A stretch of 64,000 nucleotides of DNA from contig JHVO01000015.1 of the NCBI GenBank assembly GCA_000620185.1, positions 62,001 through 126,000 of the forward strand. The letters run 5' to 3'. The position numbers were made by a program, and so were the translations under genes. This document shows, one piece after another, positions 49,727 to 59,608 of this stretch; positions within the stretch are counted from its first letter, which is position 1, and each line of letters opens with the position of its first letter. This DNA comes from Geodermatophilaceae bacterium URHB0062 (lineage in GTDB: Bacteria; Actinomycetota; Actinomycetes; Mycobacteriales; Geodermatophilaceae). The notes below the pieces were generated by a model, which was not told the origin of the DNA, did no database searches, and saw only the letters and a list, made by a program, of their open reading frames with translations.

Positions 49727-50938
49727 ATGGAATTCGTGCTCATCGCGATCGCGATCCTCGTGGTCGCGCTCGTCGCCGGGGTCGGTCTGCTCGTCAGCAA
49801 GGGGCGCCGGCTCACCCGCCTGGACGACGACGCCGCATCGGGCACGACGCTCACCCGGCCGCGCCCACCGGCGCCCGTGGAGGAGCCGCGTCCGACCGGT
49901 GCCAGCGCCTCGGGCCTCGGCCTTCCCCCGGAGGCGCCCGAGGCGGAGGCCCCGCCGGTCGAGCTGCCACCGGCCGAGGCCGAGCCCGGCCTGGTCTTCG
50001 AGACGCCGCCCCCGTCGACCGGGCGGCTGCTGCGGCTCCGCTCGCGGCTGGCCCGCTCGCAGTCCTCCCTCGGCCGCGGCCTGCTGACCGTCCTGGCGCG
50101 CGAGAAGCTGACCGAGGACGACTGGGAGGAGGTCGAGGAGACCCTCCTCGCCGCCGACGTGGGCGTGGGTGCGACCACGCAGATCGTCGAACGGCTGCGC
50201 ACCCAGTCGATGGTGCTGGCCACCGCGTCGGGCCCGGAGCTGCGCGATCTGCTGGTCCGCGAGCTCACCGCCGCCCTCGGGCCGGACCTCGACCGGACGC
50301 TGGGCACCGACCGGCACGGGGGGCATCCCGGCGTCGTCCTCGTCGTCGGCGTCAACGGCGCGGGCAAGACGACGACCGTCGGCAAGCTCGCCCGGGTCCT
50401 GGTCGGCGACGGCAAGAGCGTCGTCCTGGGGGCCGCCGATACGTTCCGCGCCGCGGCCGCCGATCAGCTCGAGACCTGGGGGGAGCGGGTCGGCGTGCTG
50501 ACCGTGCGCGGCCGGGAGGGCGGCGACCCGGCGTCGGTGGCCTTCGAGGCCGCGCGCACCGGCACGGAGGCGGAGGCCGACACCGTCGTGATCGACACCG
50601 CGGGTCGCCTGCACACCAAGTCGGGCCTCATGGACGAGCTCGGCAAGGTCAAGCGGGTCGTGGAGAAGGTCGCACCGGTCACCGAGGTGCTGCTGGTCCT
50701 CGACGCGACGACCGGCCAGAACGGCGTCGTCCAGGCCCGCGTGTTCACCGAGGCGGTGGCCGTCACCGGCGTCGTCCTCACCAAGCTCGACGGCACGGCC
50801 AAGGGCGGCATCGTCGTCCGGGTGCAGAACGAGCTCGGCATCCCGGTCAAGCTGATCGGCCTGGGGGAGGGGCCCGACGACCTCGCGCCCTTCGAGCCCC
50901 GGGCGTTCGCCGAGGGGCTGGTCGGCGGCGAGGACTGA
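49727..50938 (+). CDS. ftsY: Signal recognition particle receptor FtsY
   Basis: 403 residues. N-terminal membrane anchor (FVLIAIAILVVALVAGVGLLV, ~3-23), an acidic/Pro-rich A region (~35-100), then the SRP54-type NG domain: GVNGAGKTTTVGKLA (G1), DTFRAAAADQL, VIDTAGRLHTKSGLMDEL (G3), TKLDGTAKGG (G4), IGLGEGPDDLAPF (end). It docks ribosome-nascent chains brought by Ffh, encoded 6 kb downstream. ATG 49727 follows GAGACT by six bases. Confidence 0.96.
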   Translation: MEFVLIAIAILVVALVAGVGLLVSKGRRLTRLDDDAASGTTLTRPRPPAPVEEPRPTGASASGLGLPPEAPEAEAPPVELPPAEAEPGLVFETPPPSTGRLLRLRSRLARSQSSLGRGLLTVLAREKLTEDDWEEVEETLLAADVGVGATTQIVERLRTQSMVLATASGPELRDLLVRELTAALGPDLDRTLGTDRHGGHPGVVLVVGVNGAGKTTTVGKLARVLVGDGKSVVLGAADTFRAAAADQLETWGERVGVLTVRGREGGDPASVAFEAARTGTEAEADTVVIDTAGRLHTKSGLMDELGKVKRVVEKVAPVTEVLLVLDATTGQNGVVQARVFTEAVAVTGVVLTKLDGTAKGGIVVRVQNELGIPVKLIGLGEGPDDLAPFEPRAFAEGLVGGED

Positions 50939-50951
50939 CCGGCCGGGGAGT

Positions 50952-52064
50952 TCAGGCCTCCTCGGGGGCCCAGCGCTGCTCGATGCGGCCGAACCGCCAC
51001 ACCGCGAGGGCGATGCCCCACGTGATGACGAAGAGGCCGACGACGGCGAAGCCGACAAAGCCGAGGTCGAGGGACGCGACCCACGCCAGTGGGCCCGACT
51101 CCACGCCCAGCCGCTCGACGAGCAGCCCCGTCAGCACCAGGACGCCGATGACCAGCGCGACGGTGACCGACAGGACCGTGACGGTGAGGTTGTAGAAGAC
51201 CTTGCGGATCGGCTTGAGGAACGCCCAGCCGTAGGCCCGTGACATCAGCACGCCGTCGGCGGTGTCGAACAGGCTCATGCCGGCCGCGAACAGGACCGGC
51301 AGCACGAGGATCGCGTACCAGGGCAGCACGAACGCCGCCGACCCGGCGGCCAGCACCAGCAGCGCGACCTGGGTCGCGGTGTCGAAGCCGAGGCCCATGA
51401 GCAGGCCGATCGGGTAGAGGTGCCACGGCTTGCTGACCCGCCGCGTGACCCGCCCGAGCAGCCGGGCCAGGAAACCCCGGTTGTGCAGGTGCCGCTCGAG
51501 CTCGGCCTCGTCGAAGTCGCCGCTGCGCATCCGGCGGAAGACCCGGGCGATGCCGACGGCCGCCACCAGGTTCATCAGCCCGATGAGGACCAGGAACGAG
51601 CCGGCCACCACGGTGCCGACCAGCCCGAGGGTCTGCGCCACGGCGGAGTTCCCGTCCTGGACGACCTCGGCGACGGAGCGGACGCCGGCGACGAGCAGGA
51701 GGCTGGCGAGAAAGACCACCGACGAGTGGCCGAGGGAGAACCAGAAGCCCGCGCTGACCGACGACTTGCCCTCGCCGACGAGCTTGCGGGTGGTGTTGTC
51801 GATCGACGCGATGTGGTCGGCGTCGAAGGCGTGCCGGACGCCGAGCATGTACGCGGTGAGGCCGACACCGACGCCGAGCACGCCGGTGCTGCCGAGCCGG
51901 TAGCCGTGCGGGGCGACCGCGAGGACCAGCACGCCCCAGCCGAGGACGTGCAGCAGCAGCACGAACCCGGTCATGCCGCCGAGGCTGCGCCACTCACGGC
52001 GGGTGAAGCCGCGGGCGTGCCGCGCCGTCGGCGAGGGGGCTTCGGCCACCGGACCTGCGGTCAC
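50952..52064 (-). CDS. Nickel/cobalt transporter, NiCoT (HoxN/NixA) family
   Basis: 370 residues from GTG 52064; GAGAGGAG lies five bases upstream. Eight or so helices with the NiCoT signature HAFDADHIASIDNTTRKL (metal-binding H/D) and second motif LGFDTATQVALL, LFDTADGVLM. High-affinity Ni2+/Co2+ import. No Ni-enzyme or cobalamin gene is adjacent and no cobalamin riboswitch was recognised upstream. A minus-strand TAAGGT at 52108-52103 may be its -10. Convergent with ftsY. Confidence 0.9.
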   Translation of the reverse strand: MTAGPVAEAPSPTARHARGFTRREWRSLGGMTGFVLLLHVLGWGVLVLAVAPHGYRLGSTGVLGVGVGLTAYMLGVRHAFDADHIASIDNTTRKLVGEGKSSVSAGFWFSLGHSSVVFLASLLLVAGVRSVAEVVQDGNSAVAQTLGLVGTVVAGSFLVLIGLMNLVAAVGIARVFRRMRSGDFDEAELERHLHNRGFLARLLGRVTRRVSKPWHLYPIGLLMGLGFDTATQVALLVLAAGSAAFVLPWYAILVLPVLFAAGMSLFDTADGVLMSRAYGWAFLKPIRKVFYNLTVTVLSVTVALVIGVLVLTGLLVERLGVESGPLAWVASLDLGFVGFAVVGLFVITWGIALAVWRFGRIEQRWAPEEA

Positions 52065-52102
52065 GAAGGCTCCTCTCCGGTTCGGGACGGCACGGGGACC
52101 CG

Positions 52103-52108
52103 ACCTTA
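52103..52108 (-). promoter_or_regulatory. Possible -10 element of the Ni/Co transporter gene
   Basis: Minus-strand TAAGGT, 38 bases before GTG 52064, giving a short Shine-Dalgarno-containing leader. No convincing -35 hexamer. Confidence 0.4.
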
Positions 52109-52179
52109 CTGCGAGGAGTTCGCAACAAGCACGGCCGGCAACACGGATGGAACCTGCGGGCCAGGCGTACGGCGCGTTG

Positions 52180-52218
52180 TTCACCGATCCGAAACGCGAC
52201 GAGGACCGCCCGGGAAAC
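52180..52218 (+). promoter_or_regulatory. GlnR-type box upstream of amtB
   Basis: TTCAC (52180) then six bases, GAAAC (52191), six bases, AGGAC (52202), seven bases, GAAAC (52214). This approximates the streptomycete/mycobacterial GlnR consensus of alternating gTnAC and GaAAc half-sites with 6-nt spacers. It lies in the 300-bp divergent gap ~150 bases before amtB, where GlnR activates the nitrogen operon in relatives. The third half-site and its spacer are imperfect. Confidence 0.6.
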
Positions 52219-52364
52219 ACGGCGACGGCACCGTGAACGCCACGCCGCCCCTCCTCGGAGGAGCGCCGGTTCCATCCCGATCCGATCCCGGGCGTGCCGC
52301 ACGTCCGGTCCCGCATTCCGTGGATTCCTGCCCAGGGCCACACCGACACCGTCAGGAGGTTGCC

Positions 52365-54052
<1,688 letters not shown>

Positions 54053-54159
54053 CCGGCGGTCCACCGGCTCGACGAGCATCAGGTCGGCCGGGGTGGCGGG
54101 TTCCTCGCCACTCCGGCCGACGCTCTTCCCCCAGCGGGCGCAACGGTCGAGGAGGACTC

Positions 54160-56577
54160 GTGCTGGACATCGAGGCATTGCCCGGGCTGCCCCGTGCGGA
54201 GCGGGTGCAGGCGGTCGATGCCTGGCTGACCGGACTGCTGGACGACGCGATCGCGGGGACACCGCCACCCCGCCCGCGCCGCGGCGGGCCGCCGCCCCGG
54301 ACCGGCATCGACGGGATCGCGCTGGTCGCCGTCGGCAGCCTCGGCCGCCGCGAGCTGCCGCCGCAGGGCGACCTGGATCTCGTCCTCGTCCACGAGGACC
54401 GGCCGGAGGTCGTGGCCCTCGCCGACGCGCTCTGGTACCCCGTCTGGGACGCCGGTCTGCGGCTGGACCACTCGGTCCGCTCGGTCCCCGAGGCCGTGGG
54501 GGTCGCCTCGACCGACGTCAAGGCGGGCCTCGGCCTGCTCGACGCCCGCCTGGTGGCGGGCGATCCGGATCTCGGCGCGCGGCTGCGCACCGCCACGCTG
54601 GCCAGCTGGCGCCAGTCGGCGTCCCGGTTGCTGCCGGCGCTGCGCGACCTGCGGCGCGGGCGCTCACGCCAGCTCGGTGAGCTGGCCTTTCTCCTCGAGC
54701 CCGACATCAAGGAGGCCTACGGCGGCCTCCGTGAGGGGCAGGTGCTGCGCGCGGTCGCCGCCGCCCAGCTCGCCGACGAGCCGACCGCCGAGGTCGAGGA
54801 GGCCTACGCCCTGCTGCTCGACGTGCGCGACGAGCTGCGCCGCCGCACCGGCCGGGCCGGTGACGTGCTCGTGCGCCAGGAGCAGCGCCCGGTGGCCGCA
54901 GCCCTCGGGCTGGCCGACGAGGACACGCTGCTGCGCGAGGTCAGCCTCGCCGGGCGGCGGCTGGCCTTCGTCGCCGACGAGACCTGGCGGCGGGTGGAGG
55001 CGGCGCTGGTGCGCCGTCCCCGGGCCCGCTACCGGCGGGTGCGCCGCGAGCCGCTCGCCGAGGGCGTCGTCCGGCAGGGCGACGAGGTCGTCCTCGCGCG
55101 CGACGCGCGGCCCGCCGCCGATCCGGGGCTCCTCCTGCGCGCCGCCGCGGCCGCCGCGCGGGCCGATCTCCTGCTGTCGCCCTACACGCTCAAGGTGCTG
55201 GCCGTGCACAGCCCGCCGATGCCCGAGCCGTGGCCGCCGGAGGTGCGCTGGTCTTTCCTGCGGCTGCTGGCGAGCGGGCGCTCCGCGGTGCCCGTGCTGG
55301 AGCAGCTGGACCAGGAGGGACTGCTGTCCCGGCTGCTGCCCGAGTGGGACCGCGTGCGCTCGCTGCCGCAGCGCCACCCCTGGCACCGGTTCACCGTCGA
55401 CCGCCACCTCGTGGAGGCGGCGGCGGCCGCCGCCGAGCTCACTCGGGACGTGGACCGGCCCGACCTGCTGCTCGTATCGGCGCTGCTGCACGACATCGGC
55501 AAGGGCTGGCCGGGCGACCACAGCGAGGCCGGCGAGCCGATCGCCGCGGCCATCGCCACCCGCATGGGCTTCTCGGCCGACGACGTCAAGGTGCTGGGCA
55601 CGCTGGTCCGCCACCACCTCCTGCTGCCGGCCACCGCCACCCGCCGGGACATCGACGACCCGGCCACCATCGACCGCGTCGCGGCGACGATCGGCTCCGA
55701 CGGCGCGGTCCTACAGCTGCTGCACGCCCTCGCTCAGGCCGACGGCGCGGCCACCAGCGCCTCGGCGTGGTCGCCGTGGAAGGCGCACCTGGTCGCGGCG
55801 CTCGTCGCCCGGGTGCAGGCCCGGATCGACGGCACGGCCGCATCGGACGCGGGCCGGCCCGGGCCGGTGCTGCACCCGACCGAGGCGCAGGTCAGCGGAC
55901 CCCTGGACATCCCGGGGGCCACCGGCGGGGTGAGCGTGGGCATCGAGGACGTCGCCGACGGCCAGCAGGTGACCATCGGCGCCCCCGACCGGCCGGGGCT
56001 GCTCAGCACCTGCGCCGGGGTGCTCGCGCTCAACCAGCTCGACGTGCGCGCGGCCAAGATGACGGTCGAGGAGGGCTACGCCACCGGCGTGTTCGCGGTG
56101 CGGCCCCGCTTCGGCCGGGCCCCGGTGCCCGAGATTCTCGCCGACGGGATGCGGGCCGCCCTGGAGGGCACCCTGCCGCTGGCCGAGCGCCTCCGGCAGC
56201 GGGAGGCCGACTACCGGCAGGACGGCGCCCGGTCGGCCCCGCCCCGCATCTCCTGGCACAACAGCGAGGCCAGCGGGGACGCCATCGGCATCGTCGAGGT
56301 GCGGGCCGGCGACCGCACCGGGCTCCTCTACCGGCTGACGGCGGCGATCGCGGGGGAGGGGCTGGACGTGACCTCCGCCCGGATCGAGACCCTCGGCGCC
56401 GACGCCGTCGACTCCTTCTACGTGTGCAACCCGTCGGGCTCACCGCTCGAGACCGCCCAGCGTGCTCGGGTCGACACGGCGCTGGTCGCGGCCACGCGGG
56501 GCGGCGCGCCCGGGCCGGCGGCGCACGCGGCCGTGCACACCGGAGGCCGGAGCGCGGGTACCGACACGCCGGGCTAG
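54160..56577 (+). CDS. glnD: PII uridylyl/adenylyl-transferase GlnD
   Basis: 805 residues from GTG 54160 with GGAGGA four bases upstream. N-terminal nucleotidyltransferase GSLGRRELPPQGDLDLVLV (two metal Asp kept; the usual Ser before Asp is Gly); a helical GlnD PII-UTase domain; HD phosphodiesterase domain HRFTVDRHLVEAA...SALLHDIGKGW (~425-520); two C-terminal ACT domains (IGAPDRPGLLSTCAG, VRAGDRTGLLYRLT) that sense glutamine. It modifies GlnK. Final gene of the amtB-glnK-glnD operon. Confidence 0.93.
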   Translation: MLDIEALPGLPRAERVQAVDAWLTGLLDDAIAGTPPPRPRRGGPPPRTGIDGIALVAVGSLGRRELPPQGDLDLVLVHEDRPEVVALADALWYPVWDAGLRLDHSVRSVPEAVGVASTDVKAGLGLLDARLVAGDPDLGARLRTATLASWRQSASRLLPALRDLRRGRSRQLGELAFLLEPDIKEAYGGLREGQVLRAVAAAQLADEPTAEVEEAYALLLDVRDELRRRTGRAGDVLVRQEQRPVAAALGLADEDTLLREVSLAGRRLAFVADETWRRVEAALVRRPRARYRRVRREPLAEGVVRQGDEVVLARDARPAADPGLLLRAAAAAARADLLLSPYTLKVLAVHSPPMPEPWPPEVRWSFLRLLASGRSAVPVLEQLDQEGLLSRLLPEWDRVRSLPQRHPWHRFTVDRHLVEAAAAAAELTRDVDRPDLLLVSALLHDIGKGWPGDHSEAGEPIAAAIATRMGFSADDVKVLGTLVRHHLLLPATATRRDIDDPATIDRVAATIGSDGAVLQLLHALAQADGAATSASAWSPWKAHLVAALVARVQARIDGTAASDAGRPGPVLHPTEAQVSGPLDIPGATGGVSVGIEDVADGQQVTIGAPDRPGLLSTCAGVLALNQLDVRAAKMTVEEGYATGVFAVRPRFGRAPVPEILADGMRAALEGTLPLAERLRQREADYRQDGARSAPPRISWHNSEASGDAIGIVEVRAGDRTGLLYRLTAAIAGEGLDVTSARIETLGADAVDSFYVCNPSGSPLETAQRARVDTALVAATRGGAPGPAAHAAVHTGGRSAGTDTPG

Positions 56578-56610
56578 GTCCACGGAACTGTCGGTGGGCC
56601 GTGCGACCGT

Positions 56611-56645
56611 CGCAGGTGAAGCGGGACGGAACGGTCCCACCTGCG
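56611..56645 (+). promoter_or_regulatory. Hairpin in the leader of the zinc-ribbon gene
   Basis: Nested inverted repeats: GCAGGT/ACCTGC outside (56612-56617, 56639-56644) and GGGAC/GTCCC inside (56623-56627, 56634-56638). The 3' arm abuts the Shine-Dalgarno GAGAGGAG at 56645. It could be a glnD terminator or control access to the ribosome site. Confidence 0.45.
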
Positions 56646-56659
56646 AGAGGAGTCCCTTC

Positions 56660-56866
56660 GTGGCGAGTCGGTCCATCGGCGGCCGGGAATGGCCCTGCCC
56701 GGCCTGTGGCGACGTCCGGGTGTTCGTGCAGCCTCCATGCGGAGACGGGCACACCGACGACGGCGGCGAGTGCCCCGAGTGGGCCTGTGCCGACTGCGGG
56801 TCGGCGTTCATGATCGGCGACGCCGCCGCGGTGGTCGACGTCCTGCGCCTCCGTCACGCCGCCTGA
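56660..56866 (+). CDS. Small zinc-ribbon protein
   Basis: 68 residues from GTG 56660, with GAGAGGAG seven bases upstream. Six cysteines: CPACGDV, a central Cys (QPPCGDGHTDDGGEC) and CADCGSAF; the two CxxC pairs suggest a zinc ribbon with a His in between. No family recognised; possibly a DNA/RNA or metal-binding adaptor. The TACCCT at 56875 marks the following ffh promoter. Confidence 0.7.
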   Translation: MASRSIGGREWPCPACGDVRVFVQPPCGDGHTDDGGECPEWACADCGSAFMIGDAAAVVDVLRLRHAA

Positions 56867-56874
56867 GCTCTCGA

Positions 56875-56880
56875 TACCCT
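56875..56880 (+). promoter_or_regulatory. -10 element of ffh
   Basis: TACCCT, 50 bases before GTG 56931. It gives a ~44-nt leader with GAGG ten bases before the start. Confidence 0.4.
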
Positions 56881-56930
56881 GGAGTCAGGTGGTGCGGCCA
56901 GCCCGCGCCCGTGACTTCTGAGGACGTGTT

Positions 56931-58529
56931 GTGTTCGAGACCCTCTCCGACCGCCTGGACAAGGTCTTCACCGGCCTGCGTGGCAAGGGTCGGCTGACCG
57001 ACGCCGACATCGATGCCACCGCGCGCGAGATCCGTATCGCGCTGCTCGAGGCCGACGTCGCGCTCCCGGTGGTCCGGGAGTTCATCAACGCCATCAAGGA
57101 GCGCGCCCGTGGCGCGGACGTCTCCGCGGCGCTGAACCCGGCGCAGCAGGTCATCAAGATCGTCAACGAGGAGCTCATCGAGATCCTCGGTGGTGAGACC
57201 CGCCGGATCCGGCTGGCCAAGCAGTCGCCGACGGTGATCATGCTGGCCGGTCTGCAGGGTGCCGGTAAGACGACCCTGGCCGGCAAGCTCGGTCGCTGGC
57301 TCAAGGCGCAGGGGCACACCCCGCTGCTCGTCGCGGCCGACCTGCAGCGCCCGAACGCGGTGCAGCAGCTCGAGGTCGTCGGCGGCCAGGCGGGCGTCGA
57401 CGTCTTCGCGCCCGAGCCGGGCAGCGGCGTCGGCGACCCGATCCGGGTGGCCCGCGACTCCATCGAGCACGCCCGTCGGACGATGCACGACGTCGTCGTC
57501 GTCGACACCGCCGGGCGGCTCGGCATCGACGCGGAGCTGATGGCCCAGGCCGCCGGCATCCGCGACGCCGTCCAGCCCGACGAGACGCTGTTCGTCGTCG
57601 ACGCGATGATCGGTCAGGACGCCGTCACGACCGCCACGGCGTTCCAGGAGGGCGTCGGCTTCACCGGCGTCGTCCTCACCAAGCTCGACGGCGACGCCCG
57701 CGGTGGCGCGGCCCTCTCGGTCCGGCACGTCACCGGCCAGCCGATCATGTTCGCCTCCACGGGCGAGAAGCTCACCGACTTCGACGTCTTCCACCCCGAG
57801 CGCATGGCCTCGCGCATCCTCGGCATGGGCGACGTGCTGACCCTGATCGAGCAGGCCGAGCAGCACTTCGACGCCGAGCAGGCCGAGCGGATGGCCGGCA
57901 AGCTGGCCTCCCGCGAGGGCTTCACCCTCGAGGACTTCCTCGAGCAGATGATGGCGATCCGCAAGATGGGGCCGATCGCCAACCTGCTGGGCATGCTGCC
58001 CGGCGCCGGCGCGATGAAGGAGCAGCTCAAGCAGGTCGACGACCGCGAGCTCGACCGGGTCGCGGCGATCATCCGCTCGATGACCCCGCAGGAGCGGGTC
58101 AACTCGAAGATCATCAACGCGTCGCGGCGCGTCCGTATCGCGAACGGGTCCGGCGTCAGCGTCACCGACGTCAACCAGCTGCTGGAGCGCTTCACCCAGG
58201 CGCAGAAGATGATGAGCCAGATGGCCGGCAGCATGGGTCTGCCCGGCATGGGCCCGATGTCGAAGAAGGCCCGCGGCCGGCAGATGCAGGCGCAGTCGAA
58301 GAAGGGCAAGAAGGGCAAGGGGAAGGCCAAGGGCGGCCCCGCGCGCCGGCCCCTCGGCGCCCCCGGGCTGCCGCCCGGCGCAGGGTTCCCCGGCGGTGGC
58401 CTGCCCGGCGGTGGCCTGCCCGGCGGTGGCCTGCCCGGCGGGATGCCGAGCCTGCCACCGGGGCAGGGGCTGCCCGACCTCACGAAGCTGAACTTCGACC
58501 AGTTCAAGGACGACCGGCCGGGCCGGTGA
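56931..58529 (+). CDS. ffh: Signal recognition particle protein Ffh
   Basis: 532 residues. N domain, then G domain with GLQGAGKTTLAGKLG (~107), DLQRPNAVQQL, VVVDTAGRLGIDAEL and TKLDGDARGG; the Met-rich M domain (~295-430) binds 4.5S RNA and signal peptides (MMAIRKMGPIANLLGMLPG). The last ~90 residues are a Lys-rich then Gly/Pro/Leu-rich tail, the latter from a perfect 15-bp tandem repeat at 58391-58440. Partner of FtsY. GTGA overlap with the amidohydrolase gene. Confidence 0.96.
   Translation: MFETLSDRLDKVFTGLRGKGRLTDADIDATAREIRIALLEADVALPVVREFINAIKERARGADVSAALNPAQQVIKIVNEELIEILGGETRRIRLAKQSPTVIMLAGLQGAGKTTLAGKLGRWLKAQGHTPLLVAADLQRPNAVQQLEVVGGQAGVDVFAPEPGSGVGDPIRVARDSIEHARRTMHDVVVVDTAGRLGIDAELMAQAAGIRDAVQPDETLFVVDAMIGQDAVTTATAFQEGVGFTGVVLTKLDGDARGGAALSVRHVTGQPIMFASTGEKLTDFDVFHPERMASRILGMGDVLTLIEQAEQHFDAEQAERMAGKLASREGFTLEDFLEQMMAIRKMGPIANLLGMLPGAGAMKEQLKQVDDRELDRVAAIIRSMTPQERVNSKIINASRRVRIANGSGVSVTDVNQLLERFTQAQKMMSQMAGSMGLPGMGPMSKKARGRQMQAQSKKGKKGKGKAKGGPARRPLGAPGLPPGAGFPGGGLPGGGLPGGGLPGGMPSLPPGQGLPDLTKLNFDQFKDDRPGR
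58391..58440 (+). repeat. 15-bp tandem repeat in the 3' end of ffh
   Basis: Unit CGGCGGTGGCCTGCC occurs three times perfectly (58391-58405, 58406-58420, 58421-58435), plus a partial fourth. In frame it encodes GGGLP repeats, so copy number changes would not shift the frame. Confidence 0.95.
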
Positions 58530-59608
58530 GCACCGCGCTGCACCTGGCGGGCGTGGTCCTGCCCGAGGGGGAGCACCGCGACGTCTGGGTGCGCGACGGC
58601 CGGTTCACCTTCGAGCCGGTGCCCGGCGCCGAGACGGTCAGCCGGGGCGGCTGGCTGCTGCCGGGGCTGGTCGACGCCCACTGCCACGTGGGCATCGCTC
58701 CCGGCGGCGTCCACGTCGAGGACCTCGCCGGGCTGCGCGAGCAGGCGCTCGCCGACCGCGTCGCCGGGGTCCTGGCTCTGCGCGACTGCGGCGCACCGGT
58801 CGACACCCGTGCCCTCGACGACGAGCCGGACCTCCCGAGGATCATCCGCGCCGGTCAGCACATCGCCGCACCGCGGCGCTACATCCGGGGGCTCGCCGTG
58901 GAGGTCGAGCCCGACGAGCTCGTCGAGCAGGTGCGCGCGCAGGCCCGCCGCGGCGACGGCTGGGTCAAGCTCGTCGGCGACTGGATCGACCGGGCGCAGG
59001 GCGACCTCGCGCCCGAGTGGCCGGCCGAGGCGCTCGCGGCCGCCATCGCGGCGGCACACGAGGAGGGCGCGCGGGTCACCGCGCACACCTTCGGTACGGA
59101 CGCGCTGCCGGGCCTCATCGGCGCCGGGATCGACTGCATCGAGCACGGCACCGGCCTGACCGAGGACCTCATCGGCGAGATGGCGGGGCGCGGCACCGCC
59201 GTCGTCCCGACGCTGGTCAACGTGGAGCACTTCCCCGGCTTCGCGGCGGCGGGCGAGAAGAAGTTCCCGGCCTACGCGAGCACGATGCGGCGGCTGTACG
59301 CGCAGTCCGGCGCCGTGGTGCGGGCGGCCTTCGAGGCGGGCGTGCCGGTGTTCGCCGGCACCGACGCCGGCGGCAGCATCGCGCACGGTCTGATCGCCGA
59401 CGAGGTCCGGGCGCTGCACGCAGCGGGGCTGCCGGCGGAGGAGGCCCTGGCCGCGGCGTCCTGGCGGGCGCGGTCGTGGCTGGGGCTGCCGTGCATCGAG
59501 GAGGGGGCTCCGGCCGACGTCGTCGTCTACGACACCGATCCCCGTGCCGACCTCGACTCGTTGCAGCGACCGCGACGAATGATCCTGCGCGGCCGGGTCG
59601 TCGCCTAG
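58526..59608 (+). CDS. Amidohydrolase family protein
   Basis: 360 residues from GTG 58526, overlapping ffh by GTGA. Metal-dependent TIM-barrel amidohydrolase: DAHCHVG (HxH), KLVGDWIDR (Lys), VTAHTFG (His), EHGTGLT (His), GTDAGGSIAHG (Asp), and a C-terminal β-sandwich with PADVVVYDTDP. Resembles imidazolonepropionase/prolidase-like members; substrate unknown. Its stop and the histidine kinase stop share a CTAG in convergence. Confidence 0.88.
   Translation: MSTALHLAGVVLPEGEHRDVWVRDGRFTFEPVPGAETVSRGGWLLPGLVDAHCHVGIAPGGVHVEDLAGLREQALADRVAGVLALRDCGAPVDTRALDDEPDLPRIIRAGQHIAAPRRYIRGLAVEVEPDELVEQVRAQARRGDGWVKLVGDWIDRAQGDLAPEWPAEALAAAIAAAHEEGARVTAHTFGTDALPGLIGAGIDCIEHGTGLTEDLIGEMAGRGTAVVPTLVNVEHFPGFAAAGEKKFPAYASTMRRLYAQSGAVVRAAFEAGVPVFAGTDAGGSIAHGLIADEVRALHAAGLPAEEALAAASWRARSWLGLPCIEEGAPADVVVYDTDPRADLDSLQRPRRMILRGRVVA

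Noticed and set aside
47545-51195. A 1216-codon plus-strand frame across the phosphatase gene and ftsY
   Set aside because: It is antisense to the PhoD-like gene and out of frame with ftsY; composition is shadow-like.
52065-52160. Cobalamin or nickel riboswitch before the Ni/Co transporter
   Set aside because: No B12-box or NiCo-type conserved sequence was recognised; only a possible -10 and a Shine-Dalgarno were seen.
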